Source: Terriglobia bacterium
GTDB taxonomy: Bacteria > Acidobacteriota > Terriglobia > UBA7540
Assembly (NCBI GenBank): GCA_030040455.1
Contig: JASHTR010000282.1
Coordinates: forward strand, 1 to 8,896
Direction: 5' to 3'
DNA length: 8,896 bases
In this document: piece by piece, positions 1-5,825 of the stretch
Layout: every line of letters starts with the position of its first letter
How positions within the stretch are numbered: position 1 is the first letter of the stretch
The notes under the pieces: generated by a model
Told to the model about the DNA's origin: nothing
Database searches by the model: none
Seen by the model: only the letters and a program-made list of their open reading frames with translations
Program-made: the position numbers and the translations under genes

Positions 1-1020
1 TACAAATCGGGCTCTTCCAATCCGTTCGGGGATCACCCACCGAATTTTACCGCCAACCGCTTTCTTATCCTGTGGGAGAAGCCGAAGAATGGCTGCAGGC
101 GAAAGATCGCGGATGGAAGGCAGCGGTCCCAGGCGCCACACCAATTTCTCAATTCGCTCGCCTTCCGCCTGCTTCAACAAACCTAACCGCTGTCCCAGAC
201 GGGAAATTGCCAGCAAGCCCCACCCCACTGCTTCACCATGCGCGAAGCGGCGATACCCGGTGGCCTCTTCAAGCGCGTGGCCGAAGGTGTGTCCCAGGTT
301 CAGCGCCATGCGCAGGCCAGCTTCGCGCTCGTCGCAGTTAACAACATTCACCTTCACTTTCGCGGCGAGCGGCAGGATGGGAGCCAAGGCTTGAATGTTA
401 TCCGGGCGTAGCGAATCGATCGAAGCTTCGACCTCGCCGAAAAATTTGGGGCCATCCAGGATGGCGTGCTTCACCACTTCGTATAACCCCGACCGGAAAT
501 CGCGAGCGTGAAGCGAGCTAAGCACCCTCGACTCGGAAAGCACGAGCCGGGCGGGATAAAAAGTGCCGATCAGGTTCTTCATTTGACCCAGGTTAACGGC
601 GGTTTTGCCGCCGATCGAGCTATCCACCTGCGCGAGGATGGTGGTGGGCACATGGATGTAATCCACGCCGCGCATATACACAGACGCCACAAAGCCGCCC
701 AGATCGCCAATAACGCCGCCGCCGAAAAGAATCAGCAGCGAACGGCGATCCGCCCGCCGCTTCAATAACTGCCCTGCAAGTTCGCCGGCCCTCCGAAGCG
801 ACTTTGACTCCTCGCCGCGCGGAACGAAAAGCGTCTTGACGCCTTTGATCCCGGAATCCGAAAGAAAGGCATCGTTCCAGCGGTTCCAGAGATGCTTCTC
901 CGTGATTACAAATGTGGAGGAGTAACGGCGAAGCGGGAAGTCGCGTAGTGCTTCCCATGCTCCTTCACCCACGACAACCTGGTAATCGAAATGTCTGGAT
1001 TCTACGTGGAAGGTTTCCAT
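1..1020 (-). CDS. aroB: 3-dehydroquinate synthase AroB (3' end cut by window edge)
   Basis: This enzyme converts DAHP to 3-dehydroquinate, the second step of the shikimate pathway, in the cytoplasm with NAD and a divalent metal. I translated the reverse strand by hand. From the ATG at 1020 the frame stays open for 340 codons to base 1, and the family is about 360 residues, so roughly the last 20 are missing. Visible motifs are the NAD-binding GGGVIGD (100-106), PTT (125-127), DSSIGGKTAVN (133-143), YEVVKH (180-185), DEREAGLR (230-237), LGHTFGH (242-248) and HGEAV (261-265). By family analogy the metal ligands are E181, H244 and H261, each three residues below my recollection of E. coli numbering. 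The NLGHTFGH and DSS-GGKT motifs favour true dehydroquinate synthase over other sugar-phosphate cyclases. The start is the first ATG after an in-frame TAG (1041-1039), which is also the stop of the upstream gene. No Shine-Dalgarno is visible in the 18-base gap, so translation may be coupled to that gene. Confidence 0.95.
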   Translation of the reverse strand, partial: METFHVESRHFDYQVVVGEGAWEALRDFPLRRYSSTFVITEKHLWNRWNDAFLSDSGIKGVKTLFVPRGEESKSLRRAGELAGQLLKRRADRRSLLILFGGGVIGDLGGFVASVYMRGVDYIHVPTTILAQVDSSIGGKTAVNLGQMKNLIGTFYPARLVLSESRVLSSLHARDFRSGLYEVVKHAILDGPKFFGEVEASIDSLRPDNIQALAPILPLAAKVKVNVVNCDEREAGLRMALNLGHTFGHALEEATGYRRFAHGEAVGWGLLAISRLGQRLGLLKQAEGERIEKLVWRLGPLPSIRDLSPAAILRLLPQDKKAVGGKIRWVIPERIGRARFV

Positions 1021-1038
1021 CGACGAAAAATCTGCGGC

Positions 1039-1692
1039 CTATTGAATCACTCTTACTTCCAAATCGCGGAACTCGATCCTGGAGCCTTCGGCCTCAAGGC
1101 CAATGTACCCGGTGGGGTTGTTGCATTCCGTGAATTGGCTCTGCTTTTCTCCATTTACCCAGAGTGTGAGGGTTTTCCCCTTGCAGAGAATTTGGTAGGT
1201 GTTCCATTGACCGGCGGGCTTGACGTAATTCTGCTCGACTGCCTTGCTCAAGTCGAAGCGCGCGAGCGCTGCATGAACCGGATTATCTCCAAAAAAATAG
1301 CCGCCACTCGCGCTGCCCACCTGGGCCTGGTACCAGATGCTTCCGCCCGGGTTGTTTCTCACAAAGATGCCACTGTTGTATTTCGTGCCACCGGGGATTT
1401 TCACAAGACGCCAAACGACCTCAAAAACGAAATCTTTGTATTCACGATCATAGCGCAGCCATTCGTGGCCGCCGTTCCCTTCGCAGACGATCATCCGATG
1501 CCGGACGTCCAGCTTCCACTGTGAGACCGGGTTCAGAGGGCGCGCGGGGGGAATAGGAACTCTTGTCCATCCCTCCAGGCTTTTGCCGGGGGTAATATCC
1601 ACCCACCCCCGGGCTGCAATCCGCCTTCCTGCCGATGGCGCGGTCGCGGCGACTGCCAGGATAATGCATATTCCGGCGATGAGCTGTCGCAT
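1039..1692 (-). CDS. secreted 3-keto-disaccharide hydrolase/DUF1080 domain protein
   Basis: This 217-residue protein is predicted to be exported. Residues 1-21 form a signal peptide: a short charged start, a hydrophobic core (LIAGICIILAVAATA) and a likely cut after APSA. I see no good lipobox. Residues 30-215 match the beta-sandwich (concanavalin-like) DUF1080 family, now called 3-keto-disaccharide hydrolase (PF06439). Family features are GWVDITPGKSLEGW (29-42), YNSGIFVR (105-112), the W-Y-Q-A-Q strand (120-124), GQWNTYQI (161-168), LWVNG (177-181) and the closing GYIGLEAEGSRIEFRDLEVR (195-214). Known relatives act on 3-keto-glycosides in the periplasm; the substrate here is unknown. The ATG has GAGGG at 1699-1703, six bases upstream. 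aroB follows after 18 bases on the same strand, so the two may share a transcript, although no functional link between them is obvious. kbl diverges on the other side. Confidence 0.88.
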   Translation of the reverse strand: MRQLIAGICIILAVAATAPSAGRRIAARGWVDITPGKSLEGWTRVPIPPARPLNPVSQWKLDVRHRMIVCEGNGGHEWLRYDREYKDFVFEVVWRLVKIPGGTKYNSGIFVRNNPGGSIWYQAQVGSASGGYFFGDNPVHAALARFDLSKAVEQNYVKPAGQWNTYQILCKGKTLTLWVNGEKQSQFTECNNPTGYIGLEAEGSRIEFRDLEVRVIQ

Positions 1693-1721
1693 ATAGTTCC
1701 CTCTAATCGCGCCAACGTCCA

Positions 1722-1746
1722 GATAATGCTCATTATCATAGCATTA
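1722..1746. promoter_or_regulatory. two overlapping inverted repeats, candidate operator
   Basis: GATAATG (1722-1728) and CATTATC (1731-1737) form a perfect 7-bp inverted repeat around CT. Overlapping it, TAATGCT (1724-1730) and AGCATTA (1740-1746) form a second perfect 7-bp repeat with a 9-base spacer. The AT-rich block lies 30-54 bases upstream of the DUF1080 start and about 100 bases upstream of kbl, where a dimeric regulator could control either divergent gene. Read on the minus strand it contains TATGAT and GATAAT, which resemble -10 boxes, but I found no good -35 partner. The role as an operator is inference; no regulator gene lies next to it. Confidence 0.45.
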
Positions 1747-1783
1747 CTACTTCCGGGTCCGTTCAGGGGGCGGAGCGCGGAAG

Positions 1784-1800
1784 CCGTGATAAGATCACGG
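1784..1800. promoter_or_regulatory. perfect 17-bp inverted repeat upstream of kbl
   Basis: CCGTGAT (1784-1790) and ATCACGG (1794-1800) are perfect 7-bp complements separated by AAG. The site ends 49 bases before the kbl ATG and 91 bases beyond the DUF1080 start. Size and spacing suit a dimeric helix-turn-helix regulator, and its sequence is unrelated to the AT-rich palindromes at 1722-1746. It could also fold in RNA as a hairpin with a very short loop. Binding is inferred. Confidence 0.45.
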
Positions 1801-1808
1801 TTGAGCCC

Positions 1809-1830
1809 GTCGCAATCACTTTTCTGCGAC
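1809..1830 (+). promoter_or_regulatory. small hairpin in kbl leader, next to the ribosome binding site
   Basis: GTCGCA (1809-1814) and TGCGAC (1825-1830) are perfect 6-bp complements with a 10-base loop. A TTTTCT stretch follows (1831-1836) and then the GGAGG Shine-Dalgarno (1838-1842), seven bases before the kbl ATG. The stem is short for a terminator but sits where it could affect translation or act as a weak attenuator. It may be chance. Confidence 0.3.
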
Positions 1831-1849
1831 TTTTCTCGGAGGCGCAAGC

Positions 1850-3034
1850 ATGCCGAAGGCCCAGCTCCAATACCTGGCGGATGAGCTTCAGCGACTGCGC
1901 GAGCAAGGACTTTACCAGCGACTCCGCATCCTTCAGGGCGAGCAGTTGCCGGTAGCGCGATTTGACGGCCGGGAGGTCATCAACCTTTCATCGAACAATT
2001 ATCTTGGCCTCACCACGCATCCCAAGCTGAAACGCCGTGCTGCCGAAGCCCTGGAAAGATACGGCGTTGGCTCAGGCGCCGTCCGCACGATTGCAGGCAC
2101 CATGACCCTCCACATGGAGCTTGAAGAAAAAATTGCGCAATTTAAGAACGTGGAAGCCTCCGTGGTGTTTCAGTCCGGCTTCACGGCCAACGCCGGCACC
2201 GTAGCCGCAGTGCTGGGCCGGGAAGACATCATCATTTCGGACGAGCTGAACCACGCCTCCATTATTGATGGTTGCCGGCTCTCACGGGCAGAGATCAGAG
2301 TATTTCCCCATAAAGACGTTGAAGCCTGCGAGAAAGTGCTGAAGGAAATCGAAGGGCGCAAGGGGCGGAAGTTGCTCATCACGGACGGCGTGTTTTCCAT
2401 GGAGGGGGATATCGCGCCGCTGCCGCAGTTGGCGGACCTTGCGGAAAAATACGGCTGCATCATGATGATTGACGACGCGCACGCTTCCGGCGTGCTCGGG
2501 CGCAACGGGCGCGGCACTGTGGATCACTTCAAACTGCACGGTCGCGTGGACATCCAGGTGGGAACGCTTTCGAAAGCCATCGGCGCGCTCGGAGGCTATG
2601 TTTGCTCGACGCGCGACACCATTGAATACCTTTATCATCACGCCCGGCCGTTTCTATTTTCCACTTCGCATCCCCCTTCGGTAGCGGCCGCATGCCTTGC
2701 AGCCTTTGAGCTGCTGGATGAGGAGCCGCAGCTCGTTGAGCGGCTCTGGGCCAACACCCGGTTCTTCAAAGCGGGCCTCGCGAAGCGAGGATTCAATACG
2801 GGGATGAGCGAAACGCCCATTACTCCCATCATCGTGGGAGACGCCGCGCTGACGCATCAATTCTCCCGCGAGCTTTTTGAGGCAGGCGTTTTTGCGCAAG
2901 GCATCGGTTTCCCAACCGTGCCGAAAGGCAAAGCGCGGTTGCGTGCCATCGTGACCGCGACCCACAGCGAGGAGCAGCTTTCAAGCGCGATCGAAACGCT
3001 CGGTACGATCGCCAGTCGCCTCAAAATCCTGTGA
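1850..3034 (+). CDS. kbl: glycine C-acetyltransferase (2-amino-3-ketobutyrate CoA ligase)
   Basis: This 394-residue fold-type I PLP enzyme belongs to the alpha-oxoamine synthase family. It joins glycine and acetyl-CoA to give 2-amino-3-oxobutyrate, or runs in reverse during threonine breakdown, in the cytoplasm. Motifs seen are LSSNNYLGL (46-54), GSGAVRTIAGT (74-84), the DELNHASIIDG stretch (131-141) with the cofactor-stacking H134, TDGVFSMEGDIAPL (178-191), IDDAHASGVLG (207-217) with D208 and H211, and GTLSKAIGALGGY (238-250), whose K242 is the expected PLP lysine. RPFLFSTS and the C-terminal PTVPKGKARLR segment also match Kbl closely, with a Bacillus-like pattern. Length is as expected. The ATG has GGAGG (1838-1842) at ideal spacing. 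It appears to be transcribed alone, and no threonine dehydrogenase gene (tdh) is in the window. Sister enzymes (8-amino-7-oxononanoate or 5-aminolevulinate synthase, serine palmitoyltransferase) are less likely from these motifs, but fine specificity is inferred. Confidence 0.9.
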   Translation: MPKAQLQYLADELQRLREQGLYQRLRILQGEQLPVARFDGREVINLSSNNYLGLTTHPKLKRRAAEALERYGVGSGAVRTIAGTMTLHMELEEKIAQFKNVEASVVFQSGFTANAGTVAAVLGREDIIISDELNHASIIDGCRLSRAEIRVFPHKDVEACEKVLKEIEGRKGRKLLITDGVFSMEGDIAPLPQLADLAEKYGCIMMIDDAHASGVLGRNGRGTVDHFKLHGRVDIQVGTLSKAIGALGGYVCSTRDTIEYLYHHARPFLFSTSHPPSVAAACLAAFELLDEEPQLVERLWANTRFFKAGLAKRGFNTGMSETPITPIIVGDAALTHQFSRELFEAGVFAQGIGFPTVPKGKARLRAIVTATHSEEQLSSAIETLGTIASRLKIL

Positions 3035-3047
3035 GCGGAATGGCGCG

Positions 3048-3085
3048 GGCCTGTGCTTTTTCGGATCCACGGCCTTTCCGTTTTT
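3048..3085 (+). terminator. likely intrinsic terminator of kbl
   Basis: Starting 14 bases after the kbl stop, GGCC (3048-3051) and GTG (3053-3055) pair with CAC (3068-3070) and GGCC (3071-3074), leaving one bulged T and a T-rich loop. TTTCCG and five Ts (3081-3085) follow. The T-run is a few bases further from the stem than is ideal. A second AT-rich inverted repeat, TTTTTGAA (3081-3088) with TTCAAAAA (3104-3111), overlaps its end. Confidence 0.45.
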
Positions 3086-3106
3086 GAACAAAAAACATCA
3101 AAATTC

Positions 3107-3128
3107 AAAAATGGCCATCCGATCGGCC
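3107..3128 (-). terminator. possible terminator for the minus-strand DUF2283 gene
   Basis: Read on the minus strand, GGCC (3128-3125), an 8-base loop and GGCC (3116-3113) are followed by A and five Ts (3111-3107). The stem is only 4 bp, so it is weak alone. The inverted repeat TTTTTGAA/TTCAAAAA just beyond it could help. It lies 30 bases past the DUF2283 stop, where a terminator is expected between convergent genes. Confidence 0.3.
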
Positions 3129-3157
3129 TGAGACGATGTGAGTTACGATGTACGTGG

Positions 3158-3355
3158 CTATTCCCCGAGGGCGAACTGCATCTCATGGGTGTTCTGGACC
3201 ACCTTGGAAGCGTCCAGGATTTCGAAGCGGACGATGCCTCCATCAAATCCGAAATCAGCAATCACGCCGGGGCGAATCTCGTCGCTTTCCTTGATCCGCT
3301 CTTCACGCAAAGTGATGGTTACCGTATCCGTTTCCTGGTCATAAGTGACTTTCAT
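3158..3355 (-). CDS. small DUF2283 family protein
   Basis: The 65-residue product matches the DUF2283 family pattern: a Y-D-x-x-x-D-T-V-T-I-T-L strand near the start (5-16), E-I-R-P-G-V-I-A-D-F-G (26-36) and the I-V-R-F-E-I-L-D-A-S-K signature (41-51). The family has no proven enzymatic role. Some members are encoded beside DUF4258 proteins in predicted toxin-antitoxin pairs, but no DUF4258 partner is seen here. The frame could extend upstream to 3598, but that region is the PASTA gene read in another frame. The ATG at 3355 has GGGAG seven bases upstream and starts exactly where family similarity begins. It lies 53 bases after the PASTA gene stop on the same strand and may be the last gene of that transcript. 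Nothing suggests truncation. Confidence 0.78.
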   Translation of the reverse strand: MKVTYDQETDTVTITLREERIKESDEIRPGVIADFGFDGGIVRFEILDASKVVQNTHEMQFALGE

Positions 3356-3408
3356 AGCGGCGCTCCCTTCATATATTTGTCTATTTTCGACGTAATGTAG
3401 ACGGTGAT

Positions 3409-4143
3409 CTACTGCGCCACCTGGAAGGTAAACGAATCGCCCGCGCTGATCTTGCTGCCCGGCGCGGGCGACTGGCTCAAAATGGTTCCGCTCGCCGCAA
3501 CGCTCCCGGCGACCGGGTTCACCGTGCCGATGGTAAAACCTCCGCTTTGGATCATCGCGCGCACCTGCGCGAGCTTCATCCCCGCAAAATCCGGGCACAC
3601 GTAGGAGGGGGTTTCTTCGCCGAGCGAGACCAGAAAATCAATGGCCGGGCTGCGAATCTCGGCGGTCGAAGCAGGTGGGTCCTGCGCCACAATCTGGCCG
3701 GTTCCGGTTGACGGCCAATGCACTTCCACCAAGTCGCCGACGGTCAATCCCCTTTCCACCGCAAGGATCTGCGCCACGCGCACACTGGAGCCGATGAGAT
3801 TGGGCACCACAATGCGCGGCGGGCCCAGGCTGACCAGCACGTGAATGTGTTGTCCGGCTTTCACCTTCGTGTCGGGCGGCGGCTCCTGAGAAATGATCTC
3901 GTTGAGCGCGTACTTGTCACTGAAAAGCTTATCTTCCACCCTCACCTCGAGCCCCATCTCGTCCGCCACGCGCTCGGCTGTTTCCAGGTTAACACCCATC
4001 AGTCTCGGCAGCGTTTCCTGGTTTCCCTGAATGGTAAGCTTAATGGTTGTGATGGCGCTAACCACGACCACCGCGGCAAGGAAGGTGAAGAGCAGAAAAA
4101 TCCGGAATAAAGATCGAATCCGTTCGACGAGGCGCATCGGCAT
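3409..4143 (-). CDS. membrane-anchored protein with three PASTA domains, no kinase
   Basis: In this 244-residue protein an arginine-rich N-terminus (R4, R8, R10, R14) precedes one membrane helix at about 15-36, so the rest should face the periplasm. Three PASTA repeats follow at about 40-106, 109-174 and 179-243. Each has the pattern of a short V-P-x-L/F-x-G entry, an amphipathic helix, and a Q-x-P-P/S-P turn: SQEPPPDTKVKAG (85-97), AQDPPASTAEI (153-163) and SQSPAPGSKISAG (223-235). PASTA domains bind peptidoglycan fragments or muropeptides, usually on PknB/StkP-type kinases or penicillin-binding proteins. Here no kinase or transpeptidase domain is present, so a cell-wall sensing or scaffolding role is only inferred. 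The first ATG has GAGAG about seven bases upstream; a second ATG two codons later is less well placed. It starts 65 bases after the pepA stop and may be co-transcribed with it. Confidence 0.85.
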   Translation of the reverse strand: MPMRLVERIRSLFRIFLLFTFLAAVVVVSAITTIKLTIQGNQETLPRLMGVNLETAERVADEMGLEVRVEDKLFSDKYALNEIISQEPPPDTKVKAGQHIHVLVSLGPPRIVVPNLIGSSVRVAQILAVERGLTVGDLVEVHWPSTGTGQIVAQDPPASTAEIRSPAIDFLVSLGEETPSYVCPDFAGMKLAQVRAMIQSGGFTIGTVNPVAGSVAASGTILSQSPAPGSKISAGDSFTFQVAQ

Positions 4144-4208
4144 GGCAAACTCTCACGATTCTAACATGCGGTTCAGGCTGGCGATGCGTTACAACTGAGC
4201 ACCGTTTT

Positions 4209-5690
4209 TCAGGCCCTGTGCAGGTTCATCAGCAAATGCACGAGCGCGCGGACGGGATGCCCCGTCGGCCCTTTGGCCAGGTAGGGCTTTTCCTCGTAAT
4301 TCCACCGGGTTCCGGCAATATCAAGATGCACCCAGGGCGTATCCCCCGCGAATTCCCCCACAAACATCGCTCCTGTAATGGCTCCGCCGTAGCGGCCTCC
4401 TGAGTTCGCGATGTCGGCAATGGAGCTTTTATAGAGGTCTCGGTATTCGTCGTCTACGGGCAGCTCCCACATCCTTTCACCGGTTGCGGCGGCGCTCGCC
4501 AGCACGCGGCCAACCCATTCCTTGTTCCATCCAAAAACGCCGGTGGTGATGTTGCCGAGGGCGATGGTTACGGCGCCGGTAAGCGTGGCGGCATCAATCA
4601 GGACGTCGGCCCCCCGCAGCCGGGCATAATGCAGTGCGTCGGCCAGCGCCAGCCGGCCCTCGGCATCCGTATTGAGAATCTCGATGGTCTTGCCCGACAT
4701 CGACGTGATGACGTCGCCCGGCTTGTAGGCGCGTCCACCCGGCATGTTCTCCGTGGCCGGCACCACGGCTATCACGCGTACTTTCGGCTTAAGCTGCGCA
4801 ATGGCGCGCATCACGCCGAGCATCGCTGCGCCGCCCGCCATATCGGTCTTCATCTCTTCCATGTTCTGGCTGGGCTTGATCGAGATGCCGCCCGTGTCAA
4901 AAGTAACTCCTTTTCCGATCAGGCCGACGACCGGAGTGTGAGGAGCGGCTTCCGGCATGTACTGGATTACGATCAGCCGGGGCGGCTCGCTGCTACCTTG
5001 CGCCACCGCCCAGAACGCATTCATTTTTAACGACCGGATTTCATCCGTCCCCAGAACCTCGGACTCCAACCCAAATTGCCGCGCCATTTGGACAGCCTGC
5101 TCCGCGAGCAGCGCAGGAGTCATGCGGTTGGAAGGCTCGTTCACCAGATCGCGCGCGAAGTTCACTGATTCCGCAATCACCTGCGCCTCTTTCACCGCCT
5201 CAACTTCCGCCTTGCCAGCTTCCGTTTCACCCAGCTCGATTTCCAAGCGGTCCACGCGCTTTTCGGGATTTCGATCCGAGCGGTACTTATCCGCGTCATA
5301 ATCGGCCAAAATCGCGCCTTCCACCGCGTCTCGGATGGTTTCGGCTTTATGCGCAACCCATCCGAGCTGGTGAATGTTCCTTGCCCGCGCGTACCGCACA
5401 GCCGTTCCCGCAAGTCTCAGGTGTTGAGCGACGCTGAACTTTTCCTCTTTTCCCGCTCCCACCACCAGCAGCCGCTCGGCGGCGAGGCCGGCAGGATGAT
5501 GAACGAGCGTGCACTCGTAAGCTTTGCCAGTGAGCTCGCCACTCGCATGAAGCTGCTCCAGCATCTTTTGGGTGGCCGAAGGAAGTGCTTCCACCGAACC
5601 GCTTGATTGCGGACCACCCTCGAAGCCCCAAGCCGCCAGCAAGGGCGACTTAATCTGCGCGAGGGGTCCATGATGAAATTCGATTTTCAA
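4209..5690 (-). CDS. pepA: leucyl aminopeptidase (M17 family, cytosol aminopeptidase)
   Basis: This cytoplasmic two-metal exopeptidase removes N-terminal residues, with leucine preferred in the family, from peptides and Cys-Gly dipeptide; M17 enzymes usually form hexamers. It has 493 residues, near the family length. The N-terminal alpha/beta domain spans about 1-165 and the catalytic domain about 170-493. The metal and active-site set is complete: K260, D265 (GKGVTFDTGG), K272, D283 (MKTDMAGG), and D342, E344 and R346 (NTDAEGRLAL). All sit exactly ten residues below my recollection of the E. coli PepA positions. Other family blocks are NEPSNRMTP (184-192) and VHLDIAGTRW (454-463). The start codon is TTG (5690-5688), supported by GAGGA seven bases upstream; no nearby in-frame ATG or GTG fits better. 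A terminator-like hairpin lies in its leader at 5711-5750. Some family members also bind DNA, but nothing here addresses that. Confidence 0.95.
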   Translation of the reverse strand: MKIEFHHGPLAQIKSPLLAAWGFEGGPQSSGSVEALPSATQKMLEQLHASGELTGKAYECTLVHHPAGLAAERLLVVGAGKEEKFSVAQHLRLAGTAVRYARARNIHQLGWVAHKAETIRDAVEGAILADYDADKYRSDRNPEKRVDRLEIELGETEAGKAEVEAVKEAQVIAESVNFARDLVNEPSNRMTPALLAEQAVQMARQFGLESEVLGTDEIRSLKMNAFWAVAQGSSEPPRLIVIQYMPEAAPHTPVVGLIGKGVTFDTGGISIKPSQNMEEMKTDMAGGAAMLGVMRAIAQLKPKVRVIAVVPATENMPGGRAYKPGDVITSMSGKTIEILNTDAEGRLALADALHYARLRGADVLIDAATLTGAVTIALGNITTGVFGWNKEWVGRVLASAAATGERMWELPVDDEYRDLYKSSIADIANSGGRYGGAITGAMFVGEFAGDTPWVHLDIAGTRWNYEEKPYLAKGPTGHPVRALVHLLMNLHRA

Positions 5691-5710
5691 TGCGTAATCC
5701 TCTTCTTCTG

Positions 5711-5750
5711 AAAAATTAAGGGGTCGTTCGGAAATTACTGTTCCCCCTTA
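5711..5750 (-). terminator. terminator-like hairpin in the pepA leader
   Basis: Read on the minus strand, TAAGGGG (5750-5744) and CCCCTTA (5723-5717) are perfect 7-bp complements around a 20-base loop, followed by A and five Ts (5715-5711). The run ends about eight bases before the pepA Shine-Dalgarno. It is probably the smpB terminator or an attenuator ahead of pepA. The loop is long for a classic terminator. Confidence 0.45.
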
Positions 5751-5761
5751 GCCGTAGCTCC

Positions 5762-5780
5762 TCACCCCGCCGGCGGGTGA
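5762..5780. repeat. GC-rich palindrome between smpB and pepA
   Basis: TCACCC (5762-5767) and GGGTGA (5775-5780) pair perfectly around CGCCGGC. The inner GCC/GGC can extend the stem with one unpaired C. No T-run follows on either strand, so it is not a standard intrinsic terminator. It lies 46 bases after the smpB stop and could protect the transcript 3' end or bind a protein. Confidence 0.4.
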
Positions 5781-5825
5781 CGGGGACGTTCCAACCCGGC
5801 TGAAGCGGTTACTCTCTGACGCTGG

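Noticed and set aside
620..958. Minus-strand open frame of 112 codons
   Set aside because: It is rich in Arg and Cys with no known pattern and is an out-of-frame reading of aroB, whose true frame shows all catalytic motifs.
1..1020. aroB as another sugar-phosphate cyclase (valiolone or deoxy-inosose synthase)
   Set aside because: The DSS-GGKT-VN, DE-EAGLR and NLGHTFGH motifs are those of dehydroquinate synthase, and no secondary-metabolite genes surround it.
991..1524. Open plus-strand frame of 177 codons
   Set aside because: It lies antisense to the DUF1080 gene, has no family resemblance and no ribosome site; the opposite strand has a signal peptide and a conserved domain.
3158..3598. Longer 146-residue version of the DUF2283 gene
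   Set aside because: The extra N-terminus is low-complexity, Arg-rich out-of-frame reading of the PASTA gene; the ATG at 3355 has its own ribosome site and matches the family start.
4629..5030. Plus-strand open frame of 133 codons
   Set aside because: It is antisense to the catalytic domain of pepA and has no recognisable pattern.
5691..5825. Possible tmRNA (ssrA) gene next to smpB
   Set aside because: The gap is only 135 bases, too short for tmRNA, and shows no tRNA-like acceptor or tag reading frame.
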